Source: Cyanodermella asteris (Eukaryota > Ascomycota > Lecanoromycetes > Ostropales > Stictidaceae). Taken from it: a stretch of 64,000 nucleotides of DNA. The notes below the pieces were generated by a model. The model had not been told where the DNA came from. It searched no databases and saw nothing but the letters and a program-made list of their open reading frames with translations. The position numbers were made by a program, and so were the translations under genes. Numbering within the stretch: the first letter of the stretch is position 1; each line of letters opens with the position of its first letter. Location of the stretch: the NCBI GenBank assembly GCA_900618795.1, contig UYJD01000005.1, positions 466,811 to 530,810 on the forward strand, in the 5' to 3' direction. Shown piece after piece: positions 33,367 to 43,991 of the stretch.

Positions 33367-33783
33367 GCGCAGGTTGTTGTACATGACAGTGAAGATGTAG
33401 GGAGACAACTTACCAAAATATACCAAGAATTGTGTCCATGCTAATTGACTTGGAAATTGACGATGTGCCCCGCCAGGTCGATGATTGCACGTCGAAGTGG
33501 AAATTCGAGCATCACATCCAATGAGATCTATGGTCTTCCATTTGATCAAGTGCCAATCTGGGAAACTTTGTCCCTATGAGTCGAAATTCTGATGGGGCAT
33601 GAGAGGATGGACCTTGCAGCTTCGACATGCCCGCTTTTCCCCTCACGCGACTCCATAACATCTCCATAAGGCCGATAACGATGCCACCACCTTCGTTCAC
33701 CAGAGATCCATTTAAAGATGGCAAGGTAGGGCCATAATTCCCTTCTGTCTCTGATCCGCCGCGCCGCGCAAGCCTAACCACCC
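33367..33783. other. intergenic region
   Basis: 417 bp between the monooxygenase stop and the SDR start on the same strand. Nothing specific is seen. Confidence 0.4.
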
Positions 33784-34530
33784 ATGTCTCGACCCTTCTC
33801 CGACCAACTCATCTTCATCACCGGCGCCGCCAGCGGCATTGGACGCGCCACCGCCCTCAAACTCGCCGCCCAAGGCGCCCACCTCGCCCTCTTCGACATC
33901 TCACCCACGCTGAGCGAGATCGCGAGCGAGTGCCGGGACCTGAGCGGCCACGAACTCCGGTACGCGATCCTCGACGTCTCCGACTACGAAGCCTGCCGAG
34001 ACGTGCTGCTCGAAGCCTGCGGGCGGCTAAGGGTCCACCACGTCTTCAACTGCGCGGGGATAAACCCGACGGAATGCGAGCTGACGGACACGACGAACGA
34101 GTACTTTGATCGGTTGTGGAACGTCAACGTCAAGGGGTGTTACCACGTGACCAAGTTGATGATCCCGCACATGCTTGCTCCGGGGGCCAGTTTCGTCAAT
34201 GTGGGTTCCGTTTGCGGGTTGCATCCGCAGGAGAAGATGGCGCTTTATTGCGCGACCAAGTATGCTGTGACCGGGTTTTCCAAGTCGATGGCGCTCGAGC
34301 TGGGACCGAAAGGTGTTCGAGTGAACGTTGTTGCGCCGGGGTTCATCAATACGCCGACGAACTCGAGTGTGGTCGCTGGACCGGAGATGATGGAGAAGTC
34401 GAGCCAGCGGGTCGCTATGGGCAGGATGGGCACGCCGGAGGAGATTGCTGATGCTGTGATCTACCTGATGAGTGATGCGGCGAGGTACTGTAACGGGACT
34501 GTGCTTGAGGTCAATGGTGGAACAGGATGA
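33784..34530 (+). CDS. short-chain dehydrogenase/reductase (SDR)
   Basis: Single exon, 248 residues, the usual length of a classical SDR. The cofactor motif TGAASGIG is at residues 13-20, NCAG at about 89, and the catalytic Ser-Tyr-Lys is provided by NVGSVCG (about 142) and YCATK (Tyr at about 155, Lys at 159). NVVAPGFINTP follows, and the C-terminus is the common VLEVNGGTG. An acidic residue after the second strand (LFDIS) suggests NAD(H) preference. It resembles FabG-like/2-hydroxy-acid or sugar SDRs; the substrate is not predictable. It follows the monooxygenase on the same strand and may share a pathway. GC content is high in its 5' half. Confidence 0.88.
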   Translation: MSRPFSDQLIFITGAASGIGRATALKLAAQGAHLALFDISPTLSEIASECRDLSGHELRYAILDVSDYEACRDVLLEACGRLRVHHVFNCAGINPTECELTDTTNEYFDRLWNVNVKGCYHVTKLMIPHMLAPGASFVNVGSVCGLHPQEKMALYCATKYAVTGFSKSMALELGPKGVRVNVVAPGFINTPTNSSVVAGPEMMEKSSQRVAMGRMGTPEEIADAVIYLMSDAARYCNGTVLEVNGGTG

Positions 34531-34675
34531 TTGAGACTCAGCAGCACGTTTGAATATGACCTTTCCGATTTGTATAAGTATTTTGGTTCTGCCAGCGAGG
34601 GACGGCAGCAATCGATCAGAAAGTCATGAACACATTTCATTCGTGATAGTCAGCTCTCATAGCCAACCAGATTAT

Positions 34676-37600
34676 CTACCTTGCACTGTTCTCATCATCG
34701 TCATCTTCTTCATCCTCGTCCTCGTCGCTTTCGCCTGCATCTTCAGCATCTTTCACGCTCTGAGCAGCCGAAGCCTGCTCCGAAACGGGATTGCGCCTCC
34801 TCACAAAGTCTTGCGCGTGTGCAAGTGAAATTGCCGTGGTCATCCTCTGCAATGGGCTCGCCGACGCAGTTGGCTTGCCACTCTGTATCCTCTCCAATGG
34901 CCGTGCCTCCTCTTCATCAACGACCCTACCGTCACTCGGAGGCCCGGGCTGGGTATCCTCATCCGATGGAACACTGTAAGGTAGGTCCACGTCCCTGCTG
35001 GCTCTGAAACGACCAACATTAGTGCAGTGCTCGTTTTCAACGCGGAATATTGTCCAAATAGCACGGCGGCAGACTTCGGACAGAGATACCATGAATGATA
35101 GAATTGCCGAGTGCTGGAGTTGGCTTCGGAATATGGCGTAGAATATCCAGTTGAAACGCAAGATAGGGTCGATTATCATGGCGCCATAATACCACCAGAC
35201 CTTCTTGTAGCCGAGCTCTGAGCGAAGGAAGCGGTTTGAGGCGCTTGTGTGGCCGAGCGACCAGTCCATGAAGATGTCCCAAAGAGAAGTGTATATGCCA
35301 TTGATGGTGGCGAAGACGACAAAGACGGAGAACGAGGCGTCGCTTGGCTGAATACGGTACAAGGAGAGGGTCATGTAAAACACAATCGTGGCGAGATATT
35401 TGCCGCAGTTGAGGAGGTGGGGGAAAGCATTTTTGGTCTCGAAGTATCGGCGCAGGCACTGCAAGAAGCGCCAGATTCCTGGAAGTGCGGCAAAGAACCC
35501 TAGCAGACGTGAGTTGGACGAGTTGCATTGAGTTGGTGATACCCAATTATGGGCGTATAGGCAGAAAAAGACTTCAATGTTGCCAAGACTGTAGGTCAAG
35601 GAGCAGAACATGTCGCCCAGGAAGAAATCGCGGAACTCGACCGAGAAGAGCCCTGCGAGAAGAAGGCGAAAGCTTGACTGGGCAAGCCAGAGACGGCTCT
35701 TGTGGTAGAGGATTGGTAGTGGCATAAACACTGTCAGGACAGACAATCCAACCAGTATCACGGGCCAGTATATGAAGAGGTCCTCATCGTAGCCGCGTGT
35801 CCAGGGGTGGAAATTAAGAAGCAGTATCAGTCCAAGGAGGAAGTAGAGGAAGGCTGGGATCTCCAAGAGTTGCCTCCAGTCCAGGTTGTGCCTAGTGTCA
35901 AACTCGAAGATGAAGACGTAGTTGATCTTGTGTCTAGTCCACACGCGGGCATCCAGGCAGAAGAAGACGAAGAGTAGTAACATCAAGAAGTATCCGCCAT
36001 AAAGCTGAAGTAGGTAGCTCGTAGAAGTTTGTAATGGTAGCGTGGCAGGGGTGTTTTGCGTAATTATTGAACCAGCATATATGAGAGCAGGAATCGCGAG
36101 GCCTGTGCCAGACCCCAAGAATAGTCCACTTCTGAACATGCTGTCTGTCAGATCTTCCGGTTTCCTGGTTCGCCCGCGTAATTTGCTGATCGCGATCTTG
36201 CGATTGCCGCCAGCGAAATACCGCGCGTAGAGGTCCTCGACCTGTACAATAAACTGTTCCACGACGTTGCTCTGAACAAAATAAGCTTTGTTGACTCGCT
36301 CATTGAAAAATTGATAGGTCGGACGCGCTTGCACAGCTTTGTCGTATTTCTTGTTGATCTTCCGAAACGCGGTCCGGTTCAAAAGTGTATAGCTTTTGAG
36401 TAGCTCCAAGCCGCGATAGAACTCCTGAAGCGCCTGTTTGAGCAAGCGTTTTGCGCGATCGTACGGCACTTTGTCATCTTTTGTGTCTCTTCGTTCGTAA
36501 TCTCGTTGGTCATCGTTGGGAGGTCCATTTTGGATCGACTGGGCATTGCTTTCGAGATCTTTGGCATTGGAAGAGCCGGCGCTGTCGTGTTCTTCCTGAT
36601 TGCGCATCATTCTTTCTAAAGCTGCAGTATTAGGTCCAAACCTGTATTGTCCTATCCTCAACTTCTGCTCGATAGCAGCATACCACGGTCTTGGGTCGGC
36701 AGTTGGGTCATGGTTGTGTTTTCGCTTTGCCTGCGATATCGCTTCACGGATGTCGCGCTCAACCCCATTCATAAGGCCATTACTTTCGTCGCCTTCGTCT
36801 ATTTTGGATACCTTCCTTTTCCTCGCTTTCCGTACTTCGCGGACCCGAAGATCCCGCATTTTGTGCAGCTGTGATCTGAGGAGCTCCAGTCTGTCCGTGG
36901 CCTCATCTTCTTTCGATTTGTAGAATGTGTCCACCATGACCAGCTGATTTTCGAGGAAGTCAAAGAACTCGTGCTGCCGATCTTCGAACTCCTTGTACGG
37001 ACTCTCCTGCAACTCTGCACCGCGACCGCGGCCCTTCTTCCCATGGTCGTGGAACTTGTCTGCGAAAAATCTTTTGATAAGGGAGTGTTCTCGCTTATGC
37101 CCCGAGCTCATGCTGTGAGGCATCGAAAATGTGCGTCGAGGGGCAGGTCGTCCGGATGCTGGAGACTCCATGTCGCCTGTGTTCGAATTTTCTGGGTTGC
37201 GCGCTATACTGTACTTGTCATTGGATGCCGTGGTCGGTCTTCTTTGGAGGTTGCGCTCGCCATGTTCATTCGAATGAACAGGGCTCGACGGTGACATGGC
37301 AGGTCCTGGCAGCTTGAGGTACGGCGGCCCTGCTGGCTGGCTGCCGCTGCCATTTGGGTCTGTGATACTGCCGTACGATACATCGTTCTGCGATTCTCCT
37401 GAGTCTGGACGCAACAAGTCACGTTCGCTTGCGGAGGGGCGTCTGTTGGAGCGCTGTCTGCCCTGAAAAGACGGGTGTGCAGCCGGTGGGTCACGGCGTC
37501 GAAAGATTGCGGAGCGAGGAGTTTGTGGTGTCCGATTGACCTTTGCCAGAGACCGACTGACCGCCTTGACCTTCTTTTTACCGAGCTTGTAGTTGAGGTA

Positions 37601-37702
37601 TTTCGCGCGCCATTCGGGGACAAGGTCTTCCTGCAGCTCCCTGGAGGGGCGTTAGCGCATGGAGTGGAGTAGACAGAAGCGCACTTACTTGGCGAACTTC
37701 AT
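34676..37702 (-). CDS. SYG1: SPX-EXS domain phosphate protein, SYG1/XPR1-like
   Basis: Exon 1 is tiny (37702-37689, MKFAK with a split Lys codon). After a 48-nt intron (37688-37641) exon 2 runs to 34676, giving 992 residues. The N-terminus MKFAKELQEDLVPEWRAKYLNYKLGKKKVK is the inositol-pyrophosphate-binding SPX start (first 19 residues MKFAKELQEDLVPEWRAKY). The SPX domain continues to about residue 480 with long low-complexity inserts and ends in AFRKINKKYDKA. About ten hydrophobic segments follow, including the EXS domain with LGDMFCSLTYSLGNIEVFFC and SLWDIFMDWSLG. The tail is acidic. XPR1 homologues export phosphate; yeast Syg1 is its less studied relative. The short first exon is easily missed but restores the SPX motif. 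Confidence 0.9.
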
Positions 37703-38226
37703 ATCGCGGAGGATTTGAAGGCGACAACAGATGAGTCTGTTTCATGGCAAAGCTGGAGCTAAAGGTTGGCGGTCAATTGGTTCGAAATTGGCGCCAACCC
37801 AAGCTCGGCGGAGCTCTTTGGTTCGCGATTCGCCATACTGACGTCGCCGTTTTGTGGGGTCCTGCACTGTTGCGATGATACAGCTCCAGCCCGTTTGGCG
37901 CATGTTTGCTGCGCATTACTGTCATCAAGCAAACGAATCGAGTCCTTCGTGACTCACTACGGTGTTGAACGTCCTAACATTGCAGCTCGGAGAAACATTT
38001 GGAAGAGGTACCAATTCTATAGCAGACGCACGACCCCGCAAAGGTCATCAGGACACGATGGACTATGTTCTTGTGGAATTTGTCTCATGTCATTCGTAAT
38101 GCTGTACAACAAAATTTCTTCTCGAAGAAGACACTCTGCACGCAAGCTGTCTAGTCTCTATCTCTTTTGCAAACGTCACGCTAGACGTGCCTCCTGCGTC
38201 CGAGACATACCGCCAGCCACGCTGAT
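37703..38226. other. intergenic region
   Basis: 524 bp holding the promoter of the SYG1-like gene and the 3' flank of the CipC-like gene. Nothing else is recognised. Confidence 0.4.
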
Positions 38227-38763
38227 TTACCACTGGCCGGAGGTCTGGTAGTTGCGGCTGTCGGTGTTCTGGTCGTACTCGTGGCGCTCGTAGCGGTTGG
38301 GGTCGTACTCGGAAGCGCCCTGGCCGCGCTCGTAGTGCTCCTCGTACATGTTCTGAGCTCGGCTCTCGGCCTGCTTGCGAGCCTCGTGGCGCTCCCACTC
38401 GTTCTTGCCGTAGGTCTCAGCGAGCTTGTCGGCTTCGCCACCAGCAATGCCGGCGAGGAGCTCCTTGGCAAAGGCGTGGCTGACGACCTTACCTAGTGAG
38501 AATTAGATGTGAACAAGGCGCTAAATGTTGGAGAAGGCGTACGTACCGTCACGACGCTGCTTGTCCTCGAACATCTTCATGGCACCGAAAGAAGCGGCAC
38601 CAGCAAGGAGCTCATGGCCGAAGCTTGCCTGGTTGTCAGGGTTCTCGCTGTAGACCTGCTCGTGAGCGTCACGTCCCTCGTCTGGAAGATGTTAGCATCA
38701 AGGAGAGAAGAACTGCCTGCGTAGTGCAAACAGCGGAGATGGTGTCTTACCCCAGAAACCCAT
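38227..38763 (-). CDS. cipC: CipC-like small protein (DUF3759)
   Basis: Three exons on the minus strand: 38763-38751 (13 nt, MGFW), 38681-38547 and 38492-38227, giving 137 residues; the introns are 69 and 54 nt. The start MGFW, SFGHELLAGAASFGAM, HAFAKELLAGIAGGEADKL and KNEWERHEARKQAE match the DUF3759/CipC family, first seen as concanamycin-induced protein C in Aspergillus. HELLAGAAS and KELLAGIAG look like an internal duplication. The C-terminus is rich in Y, E, R and D. No signal peptide or membrane segment is present. The family is often abundant and stress- or hyphal-growth-linked; biochemical function is unknown. Strong codon bias (C-ending codons) suggests high expression. Confidence 0.85.
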
Positions 38764-39765
38764 GATGATTGATGTGTGTAAAGATTTGAGGTGTTAGTGC
38801 GTGGTCTTATGGATGGATGGATGCAGGTGTAGATGCGAAGCCAATTGCAGAAGCACAGGAGGAGAGGGGTTTATATGCTCAATTCTGCCCCTCGTCGCAT
38901 ATTCACGGGCTGACCCCCAGGAGCAGCTGCACCCGCTGCTTGCGAGGCGGGATGAATCGTGGTTGTCTAGCCCCCGCTATTGCCAGGGACCCTTCGCCCT
39001 GACGAGGACTGGTGGAGTGAAGGTGGCTGCCTCCGAAGCGGGCCTGACAAGCGTGCGTGTCCGGTGTGATTGGACGTCATGAGCGCAGAAATCCACTCGA
39101 TGTGAGCTGTATGGTCCAGACGCTGTTGTGCATTGAAGTCAGGGTCAGCTCAGCCATCCTTATCCCGCGTCCAGACGTCGATCCAGGCACCTTCACGCCC
39201 ACTCACGCCCAGCACTCGGAAGAGGCAGCGCTAAAAATGCTTGGTACTTCCAGAAGTCTTGGTATCATCCTCGTCGGCCATGCGCTTCGCTTTGATGCTG
39301 CGCCTCGACGTCGGCTCGCTGATCCCGAGTCAGGACGAGGAAGGGACTATTCAGCTGGAGCTGAATTGATGCCTCGTCGTGCAGGTTCAGGAGAAGTCCG
39401 GTCACACGCAGCATTTGGCCCGTCGTGAGCTCTGTTAGGTGGGACGCGATCAAAAGCTTCATCCTACCTACCTATGCGCGGCCCTGCCATCATCACCGTG
39501 GCACAAACGACGTCATGGCCAGGAATAGATCACCATTTCCCTGCACACGAAACAATCGAACAGGACACCTCGGCCTCTTCTGAAACGAGGTCGTCAAGCC
39601 TGGGATCCTTGTTGAGACAGTGTGCTGCGCACGCTATCGTAAGGAACTTGAAAGCATCATGTGATAACAGCCAATCGAGACTTGCTTTGGTCTGCTAGAG
39701 GACACAGATCTACCATAAACGTCTCATGAAAGAGAAAGATCATTCATCATAAATTTGGTATCTGT
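38764..39765. other. intergenic region
   Basis: About 1 kb upstream of the CipC-like gene and downstream of CFD1. Short frames only. A long promoter is plausible for a stress-induced gene, but no element was identified. Confidence 0.4.
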
Positions 39766-41040
39766 CTATACCTTTCTGACATTGACCGCTCGCCCGTTTG
39801 CTACTCTTTCCGTAACGTCGCTGGCAATCTTCGCAAAGCCAGGGCACAAAGAACAGTTTCTGTACTTGTCCACGAGCAAGCCCTCTTCCCTGGTCACAGC
39901 CGGCACCGGTCCATCAACGACTGCTTCCGTCTCGTTCTCGTCTTCATCTTCTTCCTCGGCATCGGCTTCCTTAGCAAGTTCATTTGCGACCACGTCGTCA
40001 TATTTAGGTCGTTTTCCCTCTTCGACAAGCACTCCCCAAAGCGGGTCGACCGGTACACTTCCCAAGAACGGCACTCCGAACTCTGCGGCCATGACCTGTC
40101 CACCACCCTTCGAAAACAGATTAGCTTCCTCGCCGCAACAAGGGCAGACGTAGCCACTCATGTTCTCCACCACACCGATCACCCGCACACCGGTCTTTGC
40201 ACAGAAATTGAGCTCTTTCCGTACGTCACTGACAGAGACTGCTTGAGGCGTCGTGACGATAACAGCACCAGAAAGCTCCGGCCCCTTGCGTGAAGATGCG
40301 CCGTTGGCGGCGGCAGCCATTGTGGTTCCGTCTGTGGGATTCGTAACTGATGCAGCTGATATTGTCGTAGGCGCGCCAATATCCTTCAGAAGCGTCTCGA
40401 CGAGGGAAATGTGCTCGTCAGACGTGCCCGGTGGTGTGTCAATCAGAAGAAAGTCGACATCAGGCCATTTCGTAGTCGACAAAAACTGTCGAATCATCGC
40501 CGTCTTCTTCGGCCCACGCCAGACAACTGCTGTGCCTCGATCTGCGAGTAAGAATGCGAGCGACATGGCGTACATGGCGCCAACCTTCGTCTCGGCTGTG
40601 CTCGGTTGCGAGTCGTCGCTGATGCCCAAACTCGAAACATTCGGTGCGTCTGCGTTCGGGTCGGTATTCGTACTTGGCTTCGATGAGACTGCATCATTCT
40701 TCGTCTGTCCTGGAAGAGGATACGTAGCTGCTGGTGCAGGTCGTAGTTTCTGCTGCGCATGTACTTCTACGGGCACCCATCCACCAGGGGCTTGTCTGAT
40801 TTTGGCATTTTCGATACCAAGCAAGCGGGGTATCGAGGGGCCAGTCAAGTCAACGTCCAATATACCGACGTTGTGGCCTTGCAGAGACAATGACAAGGCG
40901 AGCTGTGTGGTTATCGAAGATTTGCCTACTCCACCTTTCCCAGATAGTACCTTGAATCAGTCAGTCATGTACGGTGGAATTTGGTGGGTGGAGATGTATG
41001 GGCATACGAGCACGACATGGCGGACGTTGTCGAGTGCCAT
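39766..41040 (-). CDS. CFD1: cytosolic Fe-S cluster assembly ATPase Cfd1/NUBP2
   Basis: Two exons: 41040-41008 and 40950-39766 (57-nt intron), 405 residues. The deviant Walker [11 protein letters not shown] lies across residues 13-22. [14 protein letters not shown] and [13 protein letters not shown] are MRP/Nbp35-family motifs, and [19 protein letters not shown] carries the CxxC pair that bridges a 4Fe-4S cluster at the dimer interface. The lack of an N-terminal four-Cys ferredoxin-like motif points to Cfd1 rather than Nbp35. With Nbp35 it scaffolds clusters for cytosolic and nuclear proteins. A Ser/Pro/Asn/Asp-rich insert of about 55 residues (78-133) interrupts the fold, and an acidic insert precedes the C-terminal CSLCPGF. 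Confidence 0.92.
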
Positions 41041-41523
41041 GTTTTGGATGTAGTTCAGTCAGGCGATTGTCTCGAACTTGACTGCGATGCGCAAAGCTTA
41101 GTCGAAAGTCGGATGTCTGGCATTATGGTGGTTCTCTGGTTGATAATGTCAAGCCGATGTCGCGTGGGTCGACTGGTGGCGTCGCGCCCAAGCTTTCTTC
41201 CATGCTGCCATGCTGACCAATCTTGGCAAGGCTGAGGCAGCTTTTCCAACTTACGTCGCGACAGGCGAAATGTAAGTCGTTGACGTCGACTTGGCTTATC
41301 GAGTCGGAAGCTGACTGACCGCAACTCACGAAAACCTGGTCATTCGAGCCAGTCGAGACTTAATCGTATTTCATGTATCAGATTTCGTTGCAGCATTTCT
41401 CTGACGAATAAAGTTGATCGATCAAATGGGGTTGAAAATTCGAGTAATGCCCACATTTGGAGTTCGGTATGAGCCTGGCCACCTCCACTGGCCGTTTATT
41501 TGCACCACCTGGACTATACTGCG
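41041..41523. other. intergenic region
   Basis: 483 bp holding the CFD1 promoter and the 3' flank of the dehydrogenase gene. Nothing recognised. Confidence 0.4.
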
Positions 41524-42553
41524 CTAATGATTTCTCCCCTCCCAATCTTCCCTCCCTCCCAAATATCTATAAACCACCCTCGAATCCAAGTTCCTACACC
41601 TTGGATCCTCACTCGCCTCCGTATAGGTCCTCAACCCTGGCTCCCCAAGCACAAGCCTCGTCCCGACCCTCTCAGCCATCTGCACCGCCAGCCCAAAATC
41701 CTTCTTCATCAACTGTACCTTGAACCTGCCCTTGTACCCCTTCGACGAGGGCGCCTCCGGATCGACCCCCGGAACAGGATTGAACCGATCCACAATCGTA
41801 TTTTGGCCCGTCCCCGCCGCATACACCTTGCTCAACACCCTCGGATCCAAGCCCGCGCGCATCCCCATGTCGAACGCCTCGGACGCGGCGATTGCGATCA
41901 GGCCCGAGAGGTAGTTGTTTGAGAGCTTGGCTGCGAGACCGAGGGACGGGCCGCCGCAGGCGATGGGCTCTCTGCACATGGTTTGGAGGACGGTGCTGAG
42001 CAGGGGAATGTTGGGGTCGCCTTGGGCGCAGCCGAGAAAGAAGGCTAGAGTGCCTTTTTCGGCGCCGACGACGCCGCCGCTGACGGGTGCGTCGTAGAAG
42101 GATGCAGATGCGGATTTGGATTTGATGGCGTCGCGGACCTTCAGGGAGGAGGCGGTGTCTATGGTGGAGCAGTCGATGAAGACTTTGGATGAGATATCGG
42201 TTGAGCATGCGCCGGTGTCGGAATTTAGGTAGACGTCGAGGACGTGAGAGCCTTCCGGGACCATAGAGATGATTATGTCCTGTCAGGAAAAGAGAGTCAG
42301 CTCGGCGATGATGAGTGAAGACTGATGAGGTAGAGGGGGGCCTAACACTATGTGCTGTAACTTCCTGCGCACTGGTCGCCTTTTGGAAGCGGCTGGGATC
42401 GTGGTCACACAATTCGGTGACGGCGGCCTCTGAGGCATCGAATATAGTTATTCGCGATTCTTCAGGCAGATGACCGGCAAGCCGTTGGACCATAGGCTTG
42501 CCCATGGCACCTATGCCAATAAAGCCGAAAGACTTGTCGCCGAAATTGGCCAT
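41524..42553 (-). CDS. 3-hydroxyisobutyrate dehydrogenase-like oxidoreductase
   Basis: Two exons: 42553-42347 and 42279-41524 (67-nt intron, GTTAGG..CTGACAG), 320 residues. The NAD(P)-binding motif FGFIGIGAMGKPM lies at about residues 9-21. Across the splice site, SDIIISMVPEGSHV matches the family. The substrate motif DAPVSGGVVGAEKGTL and the catalytic Lys in LAAKLSNNYL are present, so the enzyme should be active. The family oxidises beta-hydroxyacids such as 3-hydroxyisobutyrate in valine breakdown, or reduces tartronate/glyoxylate semialdehydes. The exact substrate is open. It is divergent from the metallo-beta-lactamase-fold gene across about 410 bp. Confidence 0.88.
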
Positions 42554-42964
42554 CCTGATTTTGTATATAGCGTTGTTGAATTTATTGATTCGCTGAAACA
42601 CGATAATAGGTGATGCTTTCAACACACCATAACCTAACCCTTTAGCTTCAAGTTGGTAAGAGCCGTCGGACCAACGGCGACGTCACTCCCTCACATGAGA
42701 CGGACCGATCTTGTGCGGGGTATAATGCCATACAGTTGTTACTGATGACACAAAGTTGCGCCAATCTTCGATTCAAGGAGCTTCAGGGCAAAGCATTTGA
42801 AAGATGACGGAAAGGATGTATCATGGAATACATAAGTTCGAATTCCGGCGGCTTTCCAACTGAAGTCCTCGCTTAGGCCACTGAGTACCAAGCAATTTCT
42901 GATACCATAGTTCTTGGTCTCCAAGAGGGCAATGCATGTTGGAGCTATAACTTGGCTACCCGAG
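42554..42964. promoter_or_regulatory. divergent promoter region
   Basis: 411 bp between the starts of the dehydrogenase (minus) and the metallo-hydrolase (plus). It must carry both promoters. No clear TATA box or paired operator was seen, so the call rests on gene orientation. Confidence 0.5.
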
Positions 42965-43894
42965 ATGGCGTCCGTCAAGCTTCGCGCTCTTCAAGCCGGG
43001 CATTTCACCATACCCGAGTCCTCATTCATCAGCCCCTGCGACCCATCCTCCAAGCACCTCGTACCATCACTTTCCTTCCTCATCGAACACAAATCGCCCG
43101 ATCAACATCTCACCCGCATTCTCTTCGACCTCGGCCTGCGACGCGTGTACGAGCGGTATCCAGAGCAGATCCAAAAGCACATGCTGAAGCGGCAGCCATT
43201 CGACCTGAGCCGGAACATTCTCACCAGTCTCAAGTCCGCACGCCTGACGCCCGATGACATTGACCACGTGATTCTTTCCCATGTCCATTGGGATCATATC
43301 GGCATGCCGTCGGACTTTGGACGTAGCACGTTTGTAGTTGGGCCAGGATCGGGGGAGGTGCTTGCTGGTCGGACGCACCAGGTCGGCAGTCATGCTGCAT
43401 TCGAGAAGGATTTGTTGCCCGAGGGGAGAACATTAGAACTCAAACCACCTGGTGATGCTGCATCCCAGGGAGTGATATCCGATCAGGGCTTCTCTACGGA
43501 ACGTCAGTGGCGTCCTCATGGCGATTCGGCCTTGGCGCCTCAACTTGAGCACACGCTTGATCTGTTTGGGGATGGGCTGGTTATAGTTGTGAACGCACCA
43601 GGTCACCTGCAAGGGCACATCAATCTGATTGCCAAAACATCGGATACACCTACGTATATGTATTTGGCTGGCGACGCTTGCCACGACAGGCGACTCCTTC
43701 ATGGTGAGAAGCAGATCGCTGAGTGGGAGTTCGATGGTCACCCACACTGCATACATATAGACAAGCAAACGGCCGAGAAGACTATCAAGAAGATTGCGGC
43801 TCTGGAGAAAGTGGGTGTTGAGGTCATCTTTGCACATGACAGGGAATGGGAACGGAGGGAGCAGGAACGAGAACACAGTCGATTGATAGGATGA
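42965..43894 (+). CDS. metallo-beta-lactamase-fold hydrolase, lactonase-like
   Basis: Single exon, 309 residues from the ATG at 42965; an upstream in-frame ATG at 42914 would add 17 residues unlike the family. The zinc motif HVHWDH (about 105-110) is followed by PGHLQGH, the bridging Asp in LAGDACHD, and a last His in FAHDREWE, so both metal sites look complete. The arrangement resembles N-acyl homoserine lactonase-like and related fungal lactonases, but the substrate is unknown. It is convergent with NOB1 (97 bp between stops) and divergent from the dehydrogenase. Confidence 0.85.
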   Translation: MASVKLRALQAGHFTIPESSFISPCDPSSKHLVPSLSFLIEHKSPDQHLTRILFDLGLRRVYERYPEQIQKHMLKRQPFDLSRNILTSLKSARLTPDDIDHVILSHVHWDHIGMPSDFGRSTFVVGPGSGEVLAGRTHQVGSHAAFEKDLLPEGRTLELKPPGDAASQGVISDQGFSTERQWRPHGDSALAPQLEHTLDLFGDGLVIVVNAPGHLQGHINLIAKTSDTPTYMYLAGDACHDRRLLHGEKQIAEWEFDGHPHCIHIDKQTAEKTIKKIAALEKVGVEVIFAHDREWERREQEREHSRLIG

Positions 43895-43991
43895 TGTTGT
43901 TGCTAAGCTCAATCTCACGTAGCTTGAGTATCCTGGCTCTTTCATGCCATCGTAGATGCTGATATCGTGAACGTCGTAAATGGTGTCTTGA

